This document shows positions 25,615-38,780 of a DNA stretch of 64,000 bases, piece by piece. Position numbers and translations under genes: made by a program. This stretch comes from Coleophoma eucalyptorum (Eukaryota > Ascomycota > Leotiomycetes > Helotiales > Dermateaceae). The DNA lies in assembly GCA_026120035.1 (NCBI GenBank), contig JALRME010000018.1:682001-746000 (forward strand). Direction: 5' to 3'. Within the stretch, counting starts at the first letter, position 1. Every line of letters begins with the position of its first letter. The notes below the pieces were generated by a model that had not been told where the DNA came from, ran no database searches, and saw only the letters and a program-made list of their open reading frames with translations.

Positions 25615-28600
25615 TCAAAGCCTCACAATGACTCCGCTAGAGCCCCAACCAAGCGCACCCGCCTCTCTGACCGCACACGCGATACAACCGCGTCCGCGTC
25701 TGCTGATCAAGGCATTCCAACCTTTCTCTGCGCAGAGTGCACGGACTAGGATCTCCATATCATTGCCAAAGTGATGTTTGTGGTTGGTGGGTAAGGTGGT
25801 AGATATCTGTTCAGATTCAGATGTACAGTCGATGATGAGCACTTTGGAAGGCTTGTCGTCGATGCAAAGTTCACCGGTGGGTGATTCATCCGTTGCTACG
25901 AGCGAAGAGTAGGATCTGGAAGGCGATGCTAGAATCGTTGATAGAGAAACCTGAGTATAGTTGAAGAACTTGTGCAATGGATGTCCTACAGAATCAGTAT
26001 TATATACGTTTTATGAGGTTCAAAGGACATACCAGAAAGAGCATCAGTGATTTCACCGAAGAAAGTTGGAGACGTTGGACTGGAAATGGAGTGTAGAGCT
26101 TCAGTATGATTCGATGGGACGCATGGATGTGCTGTGACAAAATGTATGTCATGCGTAAGAGCAAAGTGTAACTCTTTTATCTCTTCACCAAAAGCAACAG
26201 AAAAGCGGACCATAGCAGAATATGTCTGAATCTGTGATGCTTCGCTCACTTCAATATATGGTGTAGACTCCTCGTGCGTTGGAGTATTAAGGACCGAATC
26301 CACAGCCGCAAAGAAATCAAGGGATTCGAGCGTGATCAGAGGCAGCTTAGCTGGCTTGTCAGAAGGGACCACAAAGTCACCTGGAAGGACTGATGAAGAG
26401 TCCGAATCTCCTATGACATTTCCATCCCGCTCAACGGCATTCTTTTGCCATATTCGAGGCTTGGCATGGTCGCTATGAAGGCCTGCAACAAATTAGCATG
26501 AGTCATTGATAGCCATGAAATTTTATAACCCAAGACACTCAGCAGTTTTCCGGGGTATTAAAGAATTTTGGGAAACTTACTGGATAACAGTTCAGTTTCG
26601 ATGTCAATATTGACCCAGCCTTCCCCACAGCCTCTAGGGGTCACATCTGAAGAAACCCAGCCCATACATTCCCGGGCACCCTTACCAGCTGCTAGTACAC
26701 GGCCAACAATGCAGGCCATACTCCAGAAGCTCTTGTCGAAGAAGATAAAGCCGCCATATAGATTAGCATCCTCGCCGAGTCTGGCTACCGCGACCTCATC
26801 ATTCTCAAGTAAAGTTGAAATAAGGAAATGGCTCATGCCCTCGCCAGGTAAAACAAGGCCGCTTAAATATGAATTTGAAAGCCAGCCTGTTGGATTCATT
26901 ATGCTTGATATCTTTTGTGGCCGCGAAATCCCGCGGCGAATAGTTGGTCTCCGACTGGTGAAGTACGAGGAAGACCTTTGTGTTGCTAATGACATAGGCG
27001 TACCGCCCGCAGGAGTGCTCTGAATGCTCTCAGACATGCCAATCCCGTTCGAAGCAATCTTTCCAGCGAGATGCTCGACATTGGGCCATTGCAACTTGCG
27101 CGCAAAATGTAGCAAACCAGACAATTGGCGTTGTGGATACCTACCTCGAATTTGAAGATTGTCTATGTTATCTGTATGGCCATGTGAGATATGATGAAGC
27201 GTTGTGCCTTTGAGGGTTGCTAGCCATCCAGAAGAGACTTTCTGTTCGGCACTTGATCGGGGTCTTACACTCTCAATTTGGATATCCTCAAGCCACAGCC
27301 TCGCCAGAATCATAGACCATTTGACGCTTTCGGTGGCTTGCTTGTTGAATCGGTGAAGTGCAGTGGCCCTCAAGCTATCCTTGCCTTGGTCTATGTTCTG
27401 GCACTCGGCGTCTAGTCGTATAGTAAGCTCGCATGCGAGGAGGATTTGCAAAAGAAGCCAGAATTTGTCGGCACCTGGCTCTATGCTTTCCTCACTATTG
27501 ATAGAAATATTATCTGTATCGTAAGAATTATTCTGCATGCCCCAAAGTATCTGGCCAAGTCGAATCCGCCACTCCACTATGCTGAAATCGATCCAAATTC
27601 CTGGCGCACCTAATACATCCAGCAAAGCCTCGATTTGCACCTGTAAACTATACGGGTCATCCGAATCAGTCACCCTTGAGGGTGGATACAAGAGTTGGGT
27701 AAAAAGTTCCGTGTACATCTCAACTGCAGTACGGCTTGTTTTGAATGGATCTTCATGATAGTTCGTGGTAATTCTACTCAAATGGTCCACGAGCGTAGAC
27801 TCACTAAATGGCCTCAAGCCATCTTTGCTGTAGATAAAGTCTCTTCTGCGCTGAATTAGAGATCTTTCTTTTTCGTCCTGGAAATCCTCTTCTTCATTCA
27901 GTGCATCGCCAACGCCTAATTCAAGTGCGGCTACAAATCCCATGGTACCTCTCTCGATTCCTTGCATACTGAGCATCAGCGGCCGTTCCCGACATCGAGG
28001 GCGATAATGGGCTTGTTTCTTTTTCTGGTGGGCCTCTACAACAGCTGGGTTGCTGCTTCTATCTCGCGTGATATGTGGAGCAGCTGTGACTGAACCCCAG
28101 GCTGCATCTTGAATCTGAAGATGATCGGTCAAATCTCGCACTTCCACTTCTTTGTCCCATGGAAATGCTACCATGGGACGCGGTGCGCCTGTATAATATC
28201 CTTCGGAGCGATCGAAGAATTGAGGAGCTCCAGAGAAGAGCTTATGCAGTTCAAGCGATGTTACGGGTGCGATTATTCGATCCAGTTTCAGTGGAGATTT
28301 AGAGACATGAGCTTCTTCGATTTCAGCGTCCGGCGGAGGAGGAGGTAGAGGTTTGTTGGGATCCGACATTGGACTTGCGGGAGTCACTGCAGACTCTGTG
28401 GATGGCGACTGAATGTCGGGCGCCTGATCTATTAGTTGGTGCTTATGTAGATAGAAGCTTACAGCATACCTTCATCTGCACGCTTTGGCGTCGTGAATCT
28501 CGACCCTTGACATGGACACTAGGTTTCTTGATGAGGTTGCGAAAGAAGTCGCGTTTAGACATCCTCCTCTGCACCTTCTCGTTGCCTCTACTGGTCAGGT

Positions 28601-28673
28601 TTGCGTCACCGTCATCCTGGACCTCCTGTCTGCTGTCGCTCCGGGGATGCTTCAAAAAGGAAAAGGAAGGCAT
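25615..28673 (-). CDS. Fungal protein of unknown function (955 aa)
   Basis: Four exons: 28673-28470, 28423-26581, 26482-26033 and 25985-25615; phases agree throughout. The N-terminus is basic and disordered (SKRDFFRNLIKKPSVHVKG), then a poly-Pro patch (PLPPPPPD), then a well-ordered segment starting SLELHKLFSGAPQFFDRSEG and including EVRDLTDHLQIQDAAW. A helical middle and a Ser-rich linker follow. The last exon ends with a compact conserved-looking block, LVRALCAEKGWNALISRRGR followed by GCIACAVREAGALGW. There is no signal peptide or membrane segment. I do not recognise a characterised family; it resembles conserved fungal hypothetical proteins. The first ATG in frame (28673) was used. Confidence 0.85.
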
Positions 28674-30395
28674 CTTGACCAATGAAGCTCAAGACGGCAT
28701 AGCAAGGGACGCCAAACTCCGGGTCAGCAGATGCGAAGGTACACATGCAAAGGGAGGGACGAAGACGAAGACTGAGAGGGACAGATAAGAAATGATCACG
28801 AGCTGCATCAGCAGATACTGGAGTCCAGGAGAGGAAACAGGGAGGAAAGGAACATGATGGGAGGCAGGTAAAGTGGAAAAGCGAAGCAGCGTTGGATGCG
28901 GATAGCAGAGAGGAGGTGAGAAAAGCAGCTCCTGCCAACCTGTGGACTGAGACTTGAGTCTGAGCCGCGTCGGAGGTAAAAAGCAGGTATTACTGCTGCT
29001 GCTGCAGCAGGCTCAAAATCCAGCATGGTTAGATGGAGTGTACTACCGACCGGACTGGATGTCGTGGAGTGGAGAGTGCTAGGTGACGTTCGGTGGCGGG
29101 GCTGGATTTGTGCTGCGGCCAGGGATGCCAGGGATAACAAGGCACCACAAACATTCCGACAGCCTGCGATCGATGCTTTGCCAGGATCCTAGATCTGTTA
29201 CTAAAAACTGTAAATAACGGAACCCCGTCCATCCTTGGTGCTTTCCTGCCCTTCTCCCTCATCACATCGCAGTATCGGATCGACAGAATCTCTGCGCATT
29301 CTGTTCGCTGCAGATTCCTCAGTTCCATCGAAGATTTAGACTTCAGCCTATGCATGCACCTCCCACCACGCTCCCAGGGAACCTCTGCTACCCCCCATAC
29401 CATGTGAAGACTTTAGCTAAATCAGCCTCAACCGCGGTTTGGGCGGATTACTGGAGAAAGAGTTGGCGCTATTGGACCACAGCTAAGATTACCCTTTGAG
29501 AGCTTGTCGGTTTACGCCATGACCCTTTCCAATCAGGATATCTGACCCCACAATGCTATCCATACTCTGCACGACGCAGAGGACTGCAGAAGAGATGCGT
29601 TTTTTCTTCACCATGTATGCATCAGCCTAATGATACAGAGCATTAATAAAGTATAGCTTTACCCAGGCCATTTCAACAGCAGAAGATCTTACTTCGCTAA
29701 ATAATACCTTATCAAGATACAGAATGGCTCCTCAGCCATTCAAAATGCGTGCAACCGGTGAAAAGAATCTAAATAATCTTTGTTCTATCCTAAAGAGTCT
29801 ATTGAGCCTGGCCCGTTTCGACTGGAGCCATTGGAATTGGCGCTAGTTCTGCTCCAGGATTTCTATGTATATCTGTACCTTGTTAAATTAAGGTTGCGGT
29901 AAAGTCATGGCTAGGAATAGAACGTTCTACAAGTGGCCTAGGACTTCTTCGAAGATCATTCCTGGTCGTGGCGATGTTGAGTGGAGCGGTTCTAGTTGGC
30001 GAGACGGCGACGTGAGCCATGGTAACCTACAAGCAGCAATAGTGACAGCTAAGACGACCCAACTAACCTATATGAAAGTGATATAGAACTCTTCCCCACA
30101 TGCAATATTATTAGAAAAGAAACGAAACACATCAAGATTTTATCTACTGATTGACTAAACGTGTATTTCTAAGAATAAGCTCCGAGTACTTTTTCGTCGC
30201 TTAATGCCTGAGGAAGTTTCCAGGACTAGTGTTAATATGATATGCTCTAATAAAAAAAAGCAAAGGAAAAAACACGGAGATTTGTTACATCGGCTGCATT
30301 AAAAGGCTTTCAATAAAATAAAACAAAGTTCAGGTGCCGGAAGTTCTGTATGCCCTGTCAAAAATGTCCCTCAGCAAGTCATGCATGTGCAGCAA
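28674..30395. other. Intergenic, no gene seen
   Basis: The left part is upstream of the 955-residue gene and contains a short CAG/CTG repeat near 28991-29009. The right part lies 3' of the permease gene. Open frames here are short and lack motifs. Confidence 0.55.
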
Positions 30396-32906
30396 TCACT
30401 TCAGCCAAACCCATAACCAAGCGACAAACTCGCGTGCATTATCCATCGTTAATCCCTCATCTGGAAATTCCAACCTGCCTTTTCTCTTTGCGCTTGCAGC
30501 TTGTACGGTATTTCGAAGATCATCTGACCTTTCTACTCGCCACTGAAAGATATTGAAGCCGAGCTTGCGGATTTTGTATCCGAGGATGAGCAGGAAGAAT
30601 ACCGGTATCTAGCTTGTGAATCAAAAACTAGTTCATATTTGTAGGGGTTAGATATAACTCACGCCTATATAGGACGCTACAAATCTGTTGGCATTAAATG
30701 GATCCTCAAGAAATGAACCGACGCCGTTGAAGAACAGGAGGATAATGCATGCCGTCATTCCGTAAGCGGCTTTGACCCACTGGCCATGACTTTTATAAGG
30801 GTATCGGGGATGATTGCGATCATAGCTCGCTGCTTGTGATTCTGACGTGTTTCCGTACAGTTTAACATCATTGAGCCTAAACATAAATCAGTGTGGGTGA
30901 GTCTCAAAGTCTCCAGGTATATATATTTACGTCTTGAAGAAGTTCAAATACGTGGCACAGATGATGGCGTATACAATAAGAAACGAGACCGTACAATTCG
31001 AAGCAAGTTCATCAAGTCTCTGTAAGAATGTCAGCTTTATGACTAAACACAGCGGGAAAATTGTCTTTGGATTGTCTCACCTCACCCGGCGTCCCAGTTC
31101 GACCCATATAGCCAATCAACATCACGAATCCCGTAACCAGGACAGCTCTGATAGGAACACCTGAGCGACACTGGCGTAAGCGTCTAGTAATGAATTCGGG
31201 TCCCGTCTGATCGCGTATTGCCAAAGTGTGCAGAACCCTAGACGCAACATACAGAGAATTGATAGCGCATGTGAAAGAGGAAAAGACGAAAACTGCGTTG
31301 AAGAAGTGGGCTACAGATGGCAAACCTGCTTCGACAACGGCAATGATAAAGATGGATTTAGCTCCCACGGACTGGCCTCCACCATTTATAAATGGATGAT
31401 CTGTGGGGACAACGAATGATGCTGTTAGCACTGCGAGGATGTAGAGTGTGATAATCCGCAGCGAGATCTTTCGAGCAGCCATCTTCATACTCTCGGCATT
31501 TGCAAGAGCTTTGCTTTCTGCTGCCGTTGCTGCCACAATATCCATCCCCACATAGGCAAACAGTCCTTTCACACATGTAGTCCTGCAGCCGTGTTGTCAG
31601 AAAATGCCATATTAAGTGAGCCATATAGCGTGATACCGACCAGACTCCGAGAAATGTTCCAACTGCGCCTTTGATGTCCCTCTGAAAGTCCCCATTATTG
31701 TCTTGTACATGATACGCTTTTGTAAAGAATGAGTAAGGTGAGTCCCAATCTGAAGAAGCATTGTCAGCTTTCCATTACAACAACGACGTCCATGAGTGAG
31801 ACATTGGAAATAAAGATCGTAAGGGCCTGACTTACACTTAGTGCCTATAGGCTCTTTATAGTAGGCGTTATGCCTTGCTATGATGATTGTTAGATATATA
31901 ATCAAACAACATAGACTACAAATGCAAAACTAACGTGTCATGATATCCAATACCAGCATCATTATGATCAGTAAAGTGATAAAGGTCAACTTTATACAAC
32001 CAAAAATATATTCTAGCTCCCCAAAATACTAGAATGGTTCAATTAGCCGATATTATGTTAATTCCTGGTATTCAAGGGATTTGGTGATTGTACCTTCACA
32101 GGAAACATGTTGATACAGACTACTAAAACCAGGAACAATGACATCCATACTGCAGGATCAACATTCTCTCCGACCTTCCAACTCAAGAACGTTGTACCGT
32201 CGTCGTAGCGAAACTTTACAGTCGATGTAACGGCGACTAATTCGTCGGCTGCAATGATAGCATAAGCAAACCTGCAATTTTTCAGTACCATTGCAAATGT
32301 TATGGCATCAAAAGGATGAAGGAGAGGTGACTTACCAGTACATCCAACCAACAGCGAATCCAACACCGCGGTCCAAGAAGCGCCGAGGGAACTCCATAAC
32401 TGGTGCATTGACAGGCATCAAAGCCGTCATCTCTCCCAGGCATGAGATGACCGACGATATGACGGTGGCCATAAGCGCGTAGCATAACACTGCACCACCA
32501 GGTCCTGCTGCTGCTAGAGATCGGCCACTTCCCAGGAACAAACCTAGGAACAATGTGCGTGAGCCTCGCCGAAGCCAGTTGAAGTGTAAAGGTTCTTACC
32601 ATTTCCAATTGTTCTTTGTTATGGTTAGCGACCTTGATAATGTGCTAGGGGCTGACTTACCCAGAAAATGCAATCATCTATAAAAAAGTTAGAGAAATTC
32701 CAGCAATTATACCTCGAGCTACATATGTACTCATAACTTGACAACTAGAGCGCGTACATTGATATGTCTCTCTTCAAGAACTCTCCTGTTATATATTAGT
32801 AGATCTTCAACAAGCTTGATCTGAATAATAATTACCAAACACTCTCGCCTCGTCTCTCTCGCTTTTCAGACATGTGAAAAGGCTCTGGTGTTTGCGACGT
32901 TGCCAT
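30396..32906 (-). CDS. Amino-acid permease (AAT/YAT family), 13 exons
   Basis: Exons: 32906-32836, 32785-32758, 32677-32661, 32613-32600, 32543-32336, 32271-32094, 32028-31935, 31877-31836, 31749-31641, 31582-31081, 31019-30931, 30876-30663 and 30608-30396. They join to 592 residues. The early part reads ERHINMIAFSGTIGNGLFLG, the hallmark first-helix block of fungal amino-acid permeases. EFPRRFLDRGVGFAVGWMYW and YVGMDIVAATAAESK follow. About 12 membrane helices are expected, so it should import amino acids at the plasma membrane by proton symport; the substrate cannot be told. Three adjacent exons are only 28, 17 and 14 nt. The exon 9 donor (GTCGGT) is weaker than usual, but its neighbour in frame gives a poorer protein match. 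Confidence 0.9.
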
Positions 32907-34057
32907 ACCAGTTTCTGAGAAGTTGGTCGATCGGCTCGACTCACCACGATACTCAAAAACTCCAGAAAGTACTGGCTGAGGCTTCTCATGCTCCATCTCG
33001 AGAATCGAAAAGATGGATATTGTTCGTAAATTCTAGTTCGATTCTGTTCTTCAATCCGAAAAGTCATGGATTTGAGGATAGGAGAAGATTATGGATGAGT
33101 CTTGTCCAGCCTTATGATCGATAAAGCTTGTTACATCGAGCTCCCGAAAAGCAAATATCCCTCCCTGCCTAAGAGTGCGTGCCCTTGATACAGACCTACG
33201 GTCAGCCGTGCAACATAGAGAGCTCTTGGCCTGTCGACTCTCTTGGCGAAGGATCCTAAGTGGCTGGAATGAGCCATAACGAGAGAGAACTCATCCCGCT
33301 TCTGCAGCATCCCGCCAAATTATAATAAAGCTGTCCGAATCATTGCAGTGCGCTATGTAATAAGGTTGATTGCTGTCCAAAGAGCAACAGCGGGCGGGGC
33401 CCTAAGTTTAGAATCAGCCCTGGCCAACTTGGTAACGCCTCGTCGCTGCTTCAATATCTCGCGGTGGCAGGATATCTGTTTTGCTACCGAGTAACACTCG
33501 GGCGATGAGTCTGGCCAAATTGATGCGAGATGATTGGTATGCTTTGTCTCATATCCTTGGTCTGCACAATTATTGGCACAGGAACGATCTCTGATATCAT
33601 ACCATGGTATTTCTAGCCTAGATTTGCCCATAGAAGTCGACCACGTCCCCAACTCAAATCTTCCACTCACCAGTGAAAGGAATCACTGAAGCGTATCACC
33701 AAAGCGGCGACATTGAGACATATTTCAGCAGCTGTAGGCAGCCATTATTGGAAACCAAAGACTTGGGTACCGCAGCTCCTACGCTACAATTGTGCTTGCA
33801 GCAACGCAGCCACGCATCTCTGGGTCGTCGCCCTTGATCTCACGCACCCCGGGACTACTATTGCTTTTGACCCTCGTTGACGGCGGTCCGAAGCGCCTGG
33901 CCTGAAAGCCGCCTCGATGGTCAACTGGAGAAATATCATATTTCCGCGAATAGTTCTCTATTCATTCTTCATGATAACGAGCCAGCTATTCCACAAAACG
34001 TCATTGTAAGAAGCTGGCCCACTTGGGAACGGCGTCCAGACTAGACGCTCGCATGCC
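32907..34057. promoter_or_regulatory. Divergent intergenic region, permease / 1095-residue gene
   Basis: 1.15 kb between two start codons on opposite strands, so both promoters should be here. GATA-type motifs are scattered through it, but they are too short to support a nitrogen-control claim. Confidence 0.4.
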
Positions 34058-37000
34058 ATGCCGACTTCAGCCTCGTCGTTGTTTGTGCGCCTGGCCAATG
34101 TCTGGAGACTCCTAGCCCTGCGCAGTGATATCGACAACATCATTCTTGAGCTACTGGGACGATTCTCGCTGGAGAAGATATACTGTGATGGCGACAAAGA
34201 AGCGTATCAGCAGATAGTAACGGCACTACTGACACAGCTGAATGCAATATTCTATGTTCAGAGACTGTCATTGCCATCGGAGAGTGTACAGGCGGGGCCT
34301 TATCTCGGATTTTTAGCTAGCTGGGAAGTGACGTTTCGAGCTGTAGAGTTCGTGCTTCAAGTTGTAGTAGATGGACGAGAGAGCTTGTGGGAGGCGCATT
34401 TGCTCAGAGAAAAGTACCTAGCAGAGTTACTAATCTCTGCCTTGCGCTTCCTCACATTGCATCCCAAAGCGTCAACTCATCAGCGAAAGGATCGACGAGA
34501 GCGATTTGCACGGATCCATCGATCACTCGAGCAGATATACGATAGCTATCCGGGCTCAAAATGCTTCCTATTGCTACTTTGTAAGGAAACAACTGATGCT
34601 TTGCGTGCCGATCCGGAGGCACTCGATTTGCCACCTAGGTTAAGATCTGAATTGCCAGATATCACGCAGGAGCTGGTATGTCTTAGCCATGAACTCTTGC
34701 GATTTGCATGTTCAGCTCAGAAATATTGACATTCCTTAAACTGATCTATGAAATAGTACCCACTGAGAGATTGTTTGAGCTCTCAATATATCTCTACTAT
34801 CGTCTCTCATGAAGACGATCAGGGTGGTTGGCTGGTCCGGTTCTTCGCTTTGAGAGACATTACTCACTTTGTGGTTGGAGCCTCACTTCAATACGCTATA
34901 AACGGAGAGTCTCGGGACTTACATCTCCAAGCAGATTCTGCTAGAAGTAGAAATGCGATTCTTGTCGCCCTCGAAAAGTTGCAGATGCCGTTACAATTCT
35001 CAAAAATTGAGCTTATTTCAAACCTGAGCGAAATGTGGAAGGTAATACTTCCAGATACGTTGGATGTAGCTCGGCGAGGTTCATCAGAAAGTCGATATGA
35101 TGAGAACGCTATAGATGCTTTACACGCTCTCTACGACAAACTTAACGACCGACAAATTGTTCTACGGGTTAGCGATATGGACGTCGTGCAGAGCATATCG
35201 CATGTCACTAGATCCATCTCGTATCTGGATGATCCAAGTAATCAAGTTCGAAGCAACCAGCCAGCATTATATGCCTTCAATTGTCAAGGAACTCACTTTG
35301 TTGGCAGATCTCAACTGCGACAATTAGAAATCCCTGGGATCTCTGTACGTACTTCTGTAGGCTTCCAGATTGATCCCAGCTGACAACTTACTGTAGCTGA
35401 ACCATGCTGATCTTTCTGAGATCAAACTTCCCCCTCAAAGTTGCTGCATATTTTGCGGCGAGAGAGTCACCAAACTACGTGAGTTAAAGATCATTCGGCA
35501 AATATGGGAAAACCTTAAACCTCTTGAACATAACGCAAATACTATCAATGCTGAACGACATCTTCCCAATCAATTTCAGCTAGGCCCGCCAAAAGTTGAG
35601 TCAACTGCGCACCTTCAGTCTGGATATCCCCCGTCTCGCAAGACAGTGCCTAAGGTAGAGGGTAATAGTAACACAATTTCTCCTGGTCTTTCAGATATTT
35701 GTTTATCAGGAGTGTACAATGCGGAACGAGTGCAATCTGTTCCACATACTGAAAACTTTTCGCTTTTATGTGAGAAACCTGGAAGTGAAACACTTGAAGC
35801 AGATCCGCCGACTTCTATGCGTCAAATTACCCCAGTTATAACGAAAACCTCAGAGAGCACTAGCGATACACCAAGCTCAAACGATAACGCGGTAATTCAA
35901 CGACCACATCAAACGTCAACCAAGCCTTCAGTGACTTCATTTGAATCTCTGTACCCACTCAGTGAACGTCCTGGTAATGCTACCACATCTCCTGGAAAAG
36001 TAAAGCCGAAGTGGATGCCAAAGTGGTCTGGTACGAAAAAAGAAGGAACTAGAACTCCCACAGACAGAAGCTCAATTTCATCAACGGCTCTAGAAGCCCA
36101 AAGACTTGAAGAGATCTCCTTGAAATCTCTTATAGCTACTACAAAAGCATCTGCAAGAGGAAAGAATGCCAAGAAGGTTTATGTCAATATGTCTGACAAT
36201 TCAACCTATTCTTTGTTTTGGACCCAATCCTTAATTCAGGTATGGGATTTGGCGTCGTCTCCGCCCACTTTGAAGCGAGCACTATCCACAGAGAGCACAT
36301 GTCTTCTGGTAGCTGTGACAAAAGTGTACTTGGCGTATATCATCGGCACTCGTGATCAGAAACTCACAGTAAGACTTAAGCAAATCCGTGGGTTCAACAT
36401 GCTAACAATTTTGATAGCTTCGAGTCGTCCACCTTGACCAACCATTAACACCTCCAATCGAGTATCGTATGCCTTCGAATATATGGTGTAGGAGTATGGC
36501 AATCTGTCCAAAGGAGAATTACGTTGTCGTTGGCTTTGATAACTCAATTGTTCGTTTTTTCAGGACGACAAATCGGGATACACCGAGAGAGGACCGGCTA
36601 CACCTTCGCTACCACAATGAGTGCGTAGAATGTCCTTCTGTAGATACGTTAAGCTTTTCCAACGATGGGCTGGTACTTATCGCAAGTAGCAGAAGCCCAA
36701 AGAACGGGATGATCTCAGTGTATACGTGGCGGTTTCCATTTCTGAGCTTCCAGGAGCTCCGAGCCTTGGCATATCATGTACCATTGCATGAATCTGAAGA
36801 CAATGGCGTTTCGTCGGCAATCCTCCGATGTGGGTGCGGAGGTGAGGATGATTTAATATGCATCACCACCTGGACACAGTCTGGAACTCCTATTCTTCTC
36901 CAACCAGAAGATGGATACCGGACTGAAATCAAGACCGACCCTGCTCGGAAACAAGGGAAGCTTGGAAGCAGAATTCAATCTGCAGCGTTCTCCCCATCAG

Positions 37001-37571
37001 GCAGGGAACTTGCCATGGTAAATGACGAAGGACACTTGTACCAGATTTCCAGCCTGAATTCGAAACCTTTGGAGATCAAGAGGCTTGCCAAGTCAAACAA
37101 GTTGACTGCAATGTCGGAATCGTTTGCCATGAAGTATATGAGTTTACCAGATGAGGAAGCGATTGTTCTAGCCTGGGTTGATCTCTCGAAGGCAATTGGG
37201 TTGATCAAGAAAATCCCAGTGCAATCCAGTGTAAGTCGTTCTCCAAAAGTAATCCAGCTCATTAGTTGACACAGCGTTTTAAGGGAGACGCAAGTCATTC
37301 AACAACACCGGGCGTTACGTGTGTGAATGCTCGTGTAGAGTTACCAGCGGATAGCAAACCGCCCCAAAAGCCGCCAGATCCTCCCACACCACCAACAGAG
37401 CTGAATGTGGAATTGGTGTCCCCTGAAGCAGATGTACCCGTCGAGGAAATAGTCCCAGCAATCCCACCAAAGTCCTTCGAACGATTCCACTTATCTGACG
37501 TTCAACCACTTTCATATGTGGCATACAAAGCGAAGGCAATAGATGAACAAAAGTGTCTTGTAAGCAGGTAG
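34058..37571 (+). CDS. Large protein of unknown function with WD40-like C-terminal half
   Basis: Five exons: 34058-34675, 34757-35344, 35397-36368, 36418-37230 and 37275-37571. All phases are zero and the total is 1095 residues. The N-terminal 400 residues are helical. A CIFCGERVTKL segment with CxxC follows, then a disordered Ser/Thr/Pro region (about 430-590). After about residue 620 come beta-strand repeats such as YVNMSDNSTYSLFWTQSLIQVWDL and IRFF/SFSNDG-type blades that suggest a beta-propeller. Motif match to WD40 is loose. The stop at 37569 may not be the original end, because a protein-like reading continues in another frame to 37711. I do not recognise a characterised homologue. Confidence 0.8.
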
Positions 37572-38180
37572 TCATTTCATCCGTAAGTATCGCAGAGCTT
37601 GGTCGTCGGGAACAAGCAGCGGGCATTGTTGGCATTTCAGACGCACAACCATTTCAGGCCGCAGAATTGAAGTCAATATGGTATTTGGTGTGTCTTAGGA
37701 TTACAACCTGAAAGGAATAGAATTATTTTGAAAGGGATGATGACTCGCAAGAAAGCAGCTTTATAAAAATGCCATCTCCGAAGAGATCCATTGGGTGAAG
37801 AAAGTGTGTGGAGTTGTAGGAGGAAATCTGAGTTTATAATTGGCGACTTCGTATTTTAACGTGATAACGATAGATCAATGATAAGGGATCAACATTTGAT
37901 AACCCGATGGTGTAAATTCGTCGATATGATCTGCGCCTGCACCTGCACCTACTGTATGTCGGTTCTGCTAACAGAATGCAGCACAAGCGGGCCTGGCCAA
38001 TGGACCATGAGAATGGCGTCACGGGTAGCCTGATGGCTGAAAGCTGACAAAAATGCTCTTTTGACTTTCCTGTGCCAAGACAGCTCTGGCACATGAGTTT
38101 CCCACATTGCTGGGAATGATGTGCACGATCAAACACCACGTCTGCAGCTTCTATATGCCCATGCCCCATCAATCTCGACC
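37572..38180. other. Intergenic region with possible lost C-terminal coding sequence
   Basis: The first 140 bp look coding in a different frame from the upstream gene. The rest is upstream of the 199-residue gene, with a CTGCACCTGCAC-like motif near 37932. Nothing else was recognised. Confidence 0.45.
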
Positions 38181-38780
38181 ATGGCAGCTCGTGGCAAAAG
38201 ATTCAGCTTCACGCGACTGATGGCCAACGCCTTCCCCGTCATTGCCAATGACCACAAAGATGATGTTGATCTTTCGCCAACACAGGCAGACAACCTTGTC
38301 AGATACCAGCTTGTATCTCCATTCCCCATGTATTTGGATGAGAAGTCATTCTTCGTCGCCGGCATCATTGACGCTAGCAACTTGTCAGCAAAAGCGCACA
38401 AGGCCCTCATCAAAAATGGCGTAATACTTCCTCCGCCAGCAGAGGGCACCACCCGAGACGAGTTTGCTAAATGCACCGTCAATACTGCTGCCATATCCAA
38501 GGACTTTTCCAATCAATTGGCTATCATTAGTGTTCACGCCCAGCGGAAGGTGGTGGGCATGCTTTTCTTCTGGGAGGAGGAATGTATGCGCTGGGCATTG
38601 TTAGATGTAGAGGAGAAAGAGATTCAGAAGGCCTTAGAGGAGGGTGGTGCGGATAGGGACACCCTGCTCATGAATTTGCAGTCGGTACAAATGAGGAGGA
38701 GGTTGCTGCCCAGTCAGAGAGGCGAAGCCACAGCGAATGTCGGACACGGTGTTGGCCATGAGCTTCCATCGTATCACTAA
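38181..38780 (+). CDS. Hypothetical protein (199 aa)
   Basis: Single open exon starting at the ATG at 38181; the frame continues upstream without an ATG. The protein begins MAARGKRFSFTRLMANAFPV, has mixed alpha/beta character in the middle (VGMLFFWEEECMRWALLDVE) and a charged C-terminal helix with RRRLLPSQR. There are no signal peptide, membrane helix or metal-binding motifs. I do not recognise a family. Coding status rests on frame length, ATG context and amino-acid composition. Confidence 0.65.
   Translation: MAARGKRFSFTRLMANAFPVIANDHKDDVDLSPTQADNLVRYQLVSPFPMYLDEKSFFVAGIIDASNLSAKAHKALIKNGVILPPPAEGTTRDEFAKCTVNTAAISKDFSNQLAIISVHAQRKVVGMLFFWEEECMRWALLDVEEKEIQKALEEGGADRDTLLMNLQSVQMRRRLLPSQRGEATANVGHGVGHELPSYH

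Noticed and set aside
28612..29403. Several overlapping frames upstream of the 955-residue gene
   Set aside because: They contain the CAG/CTG repeat and Ser/Leu-rich sequence without motifs; more likely leader or promoter.
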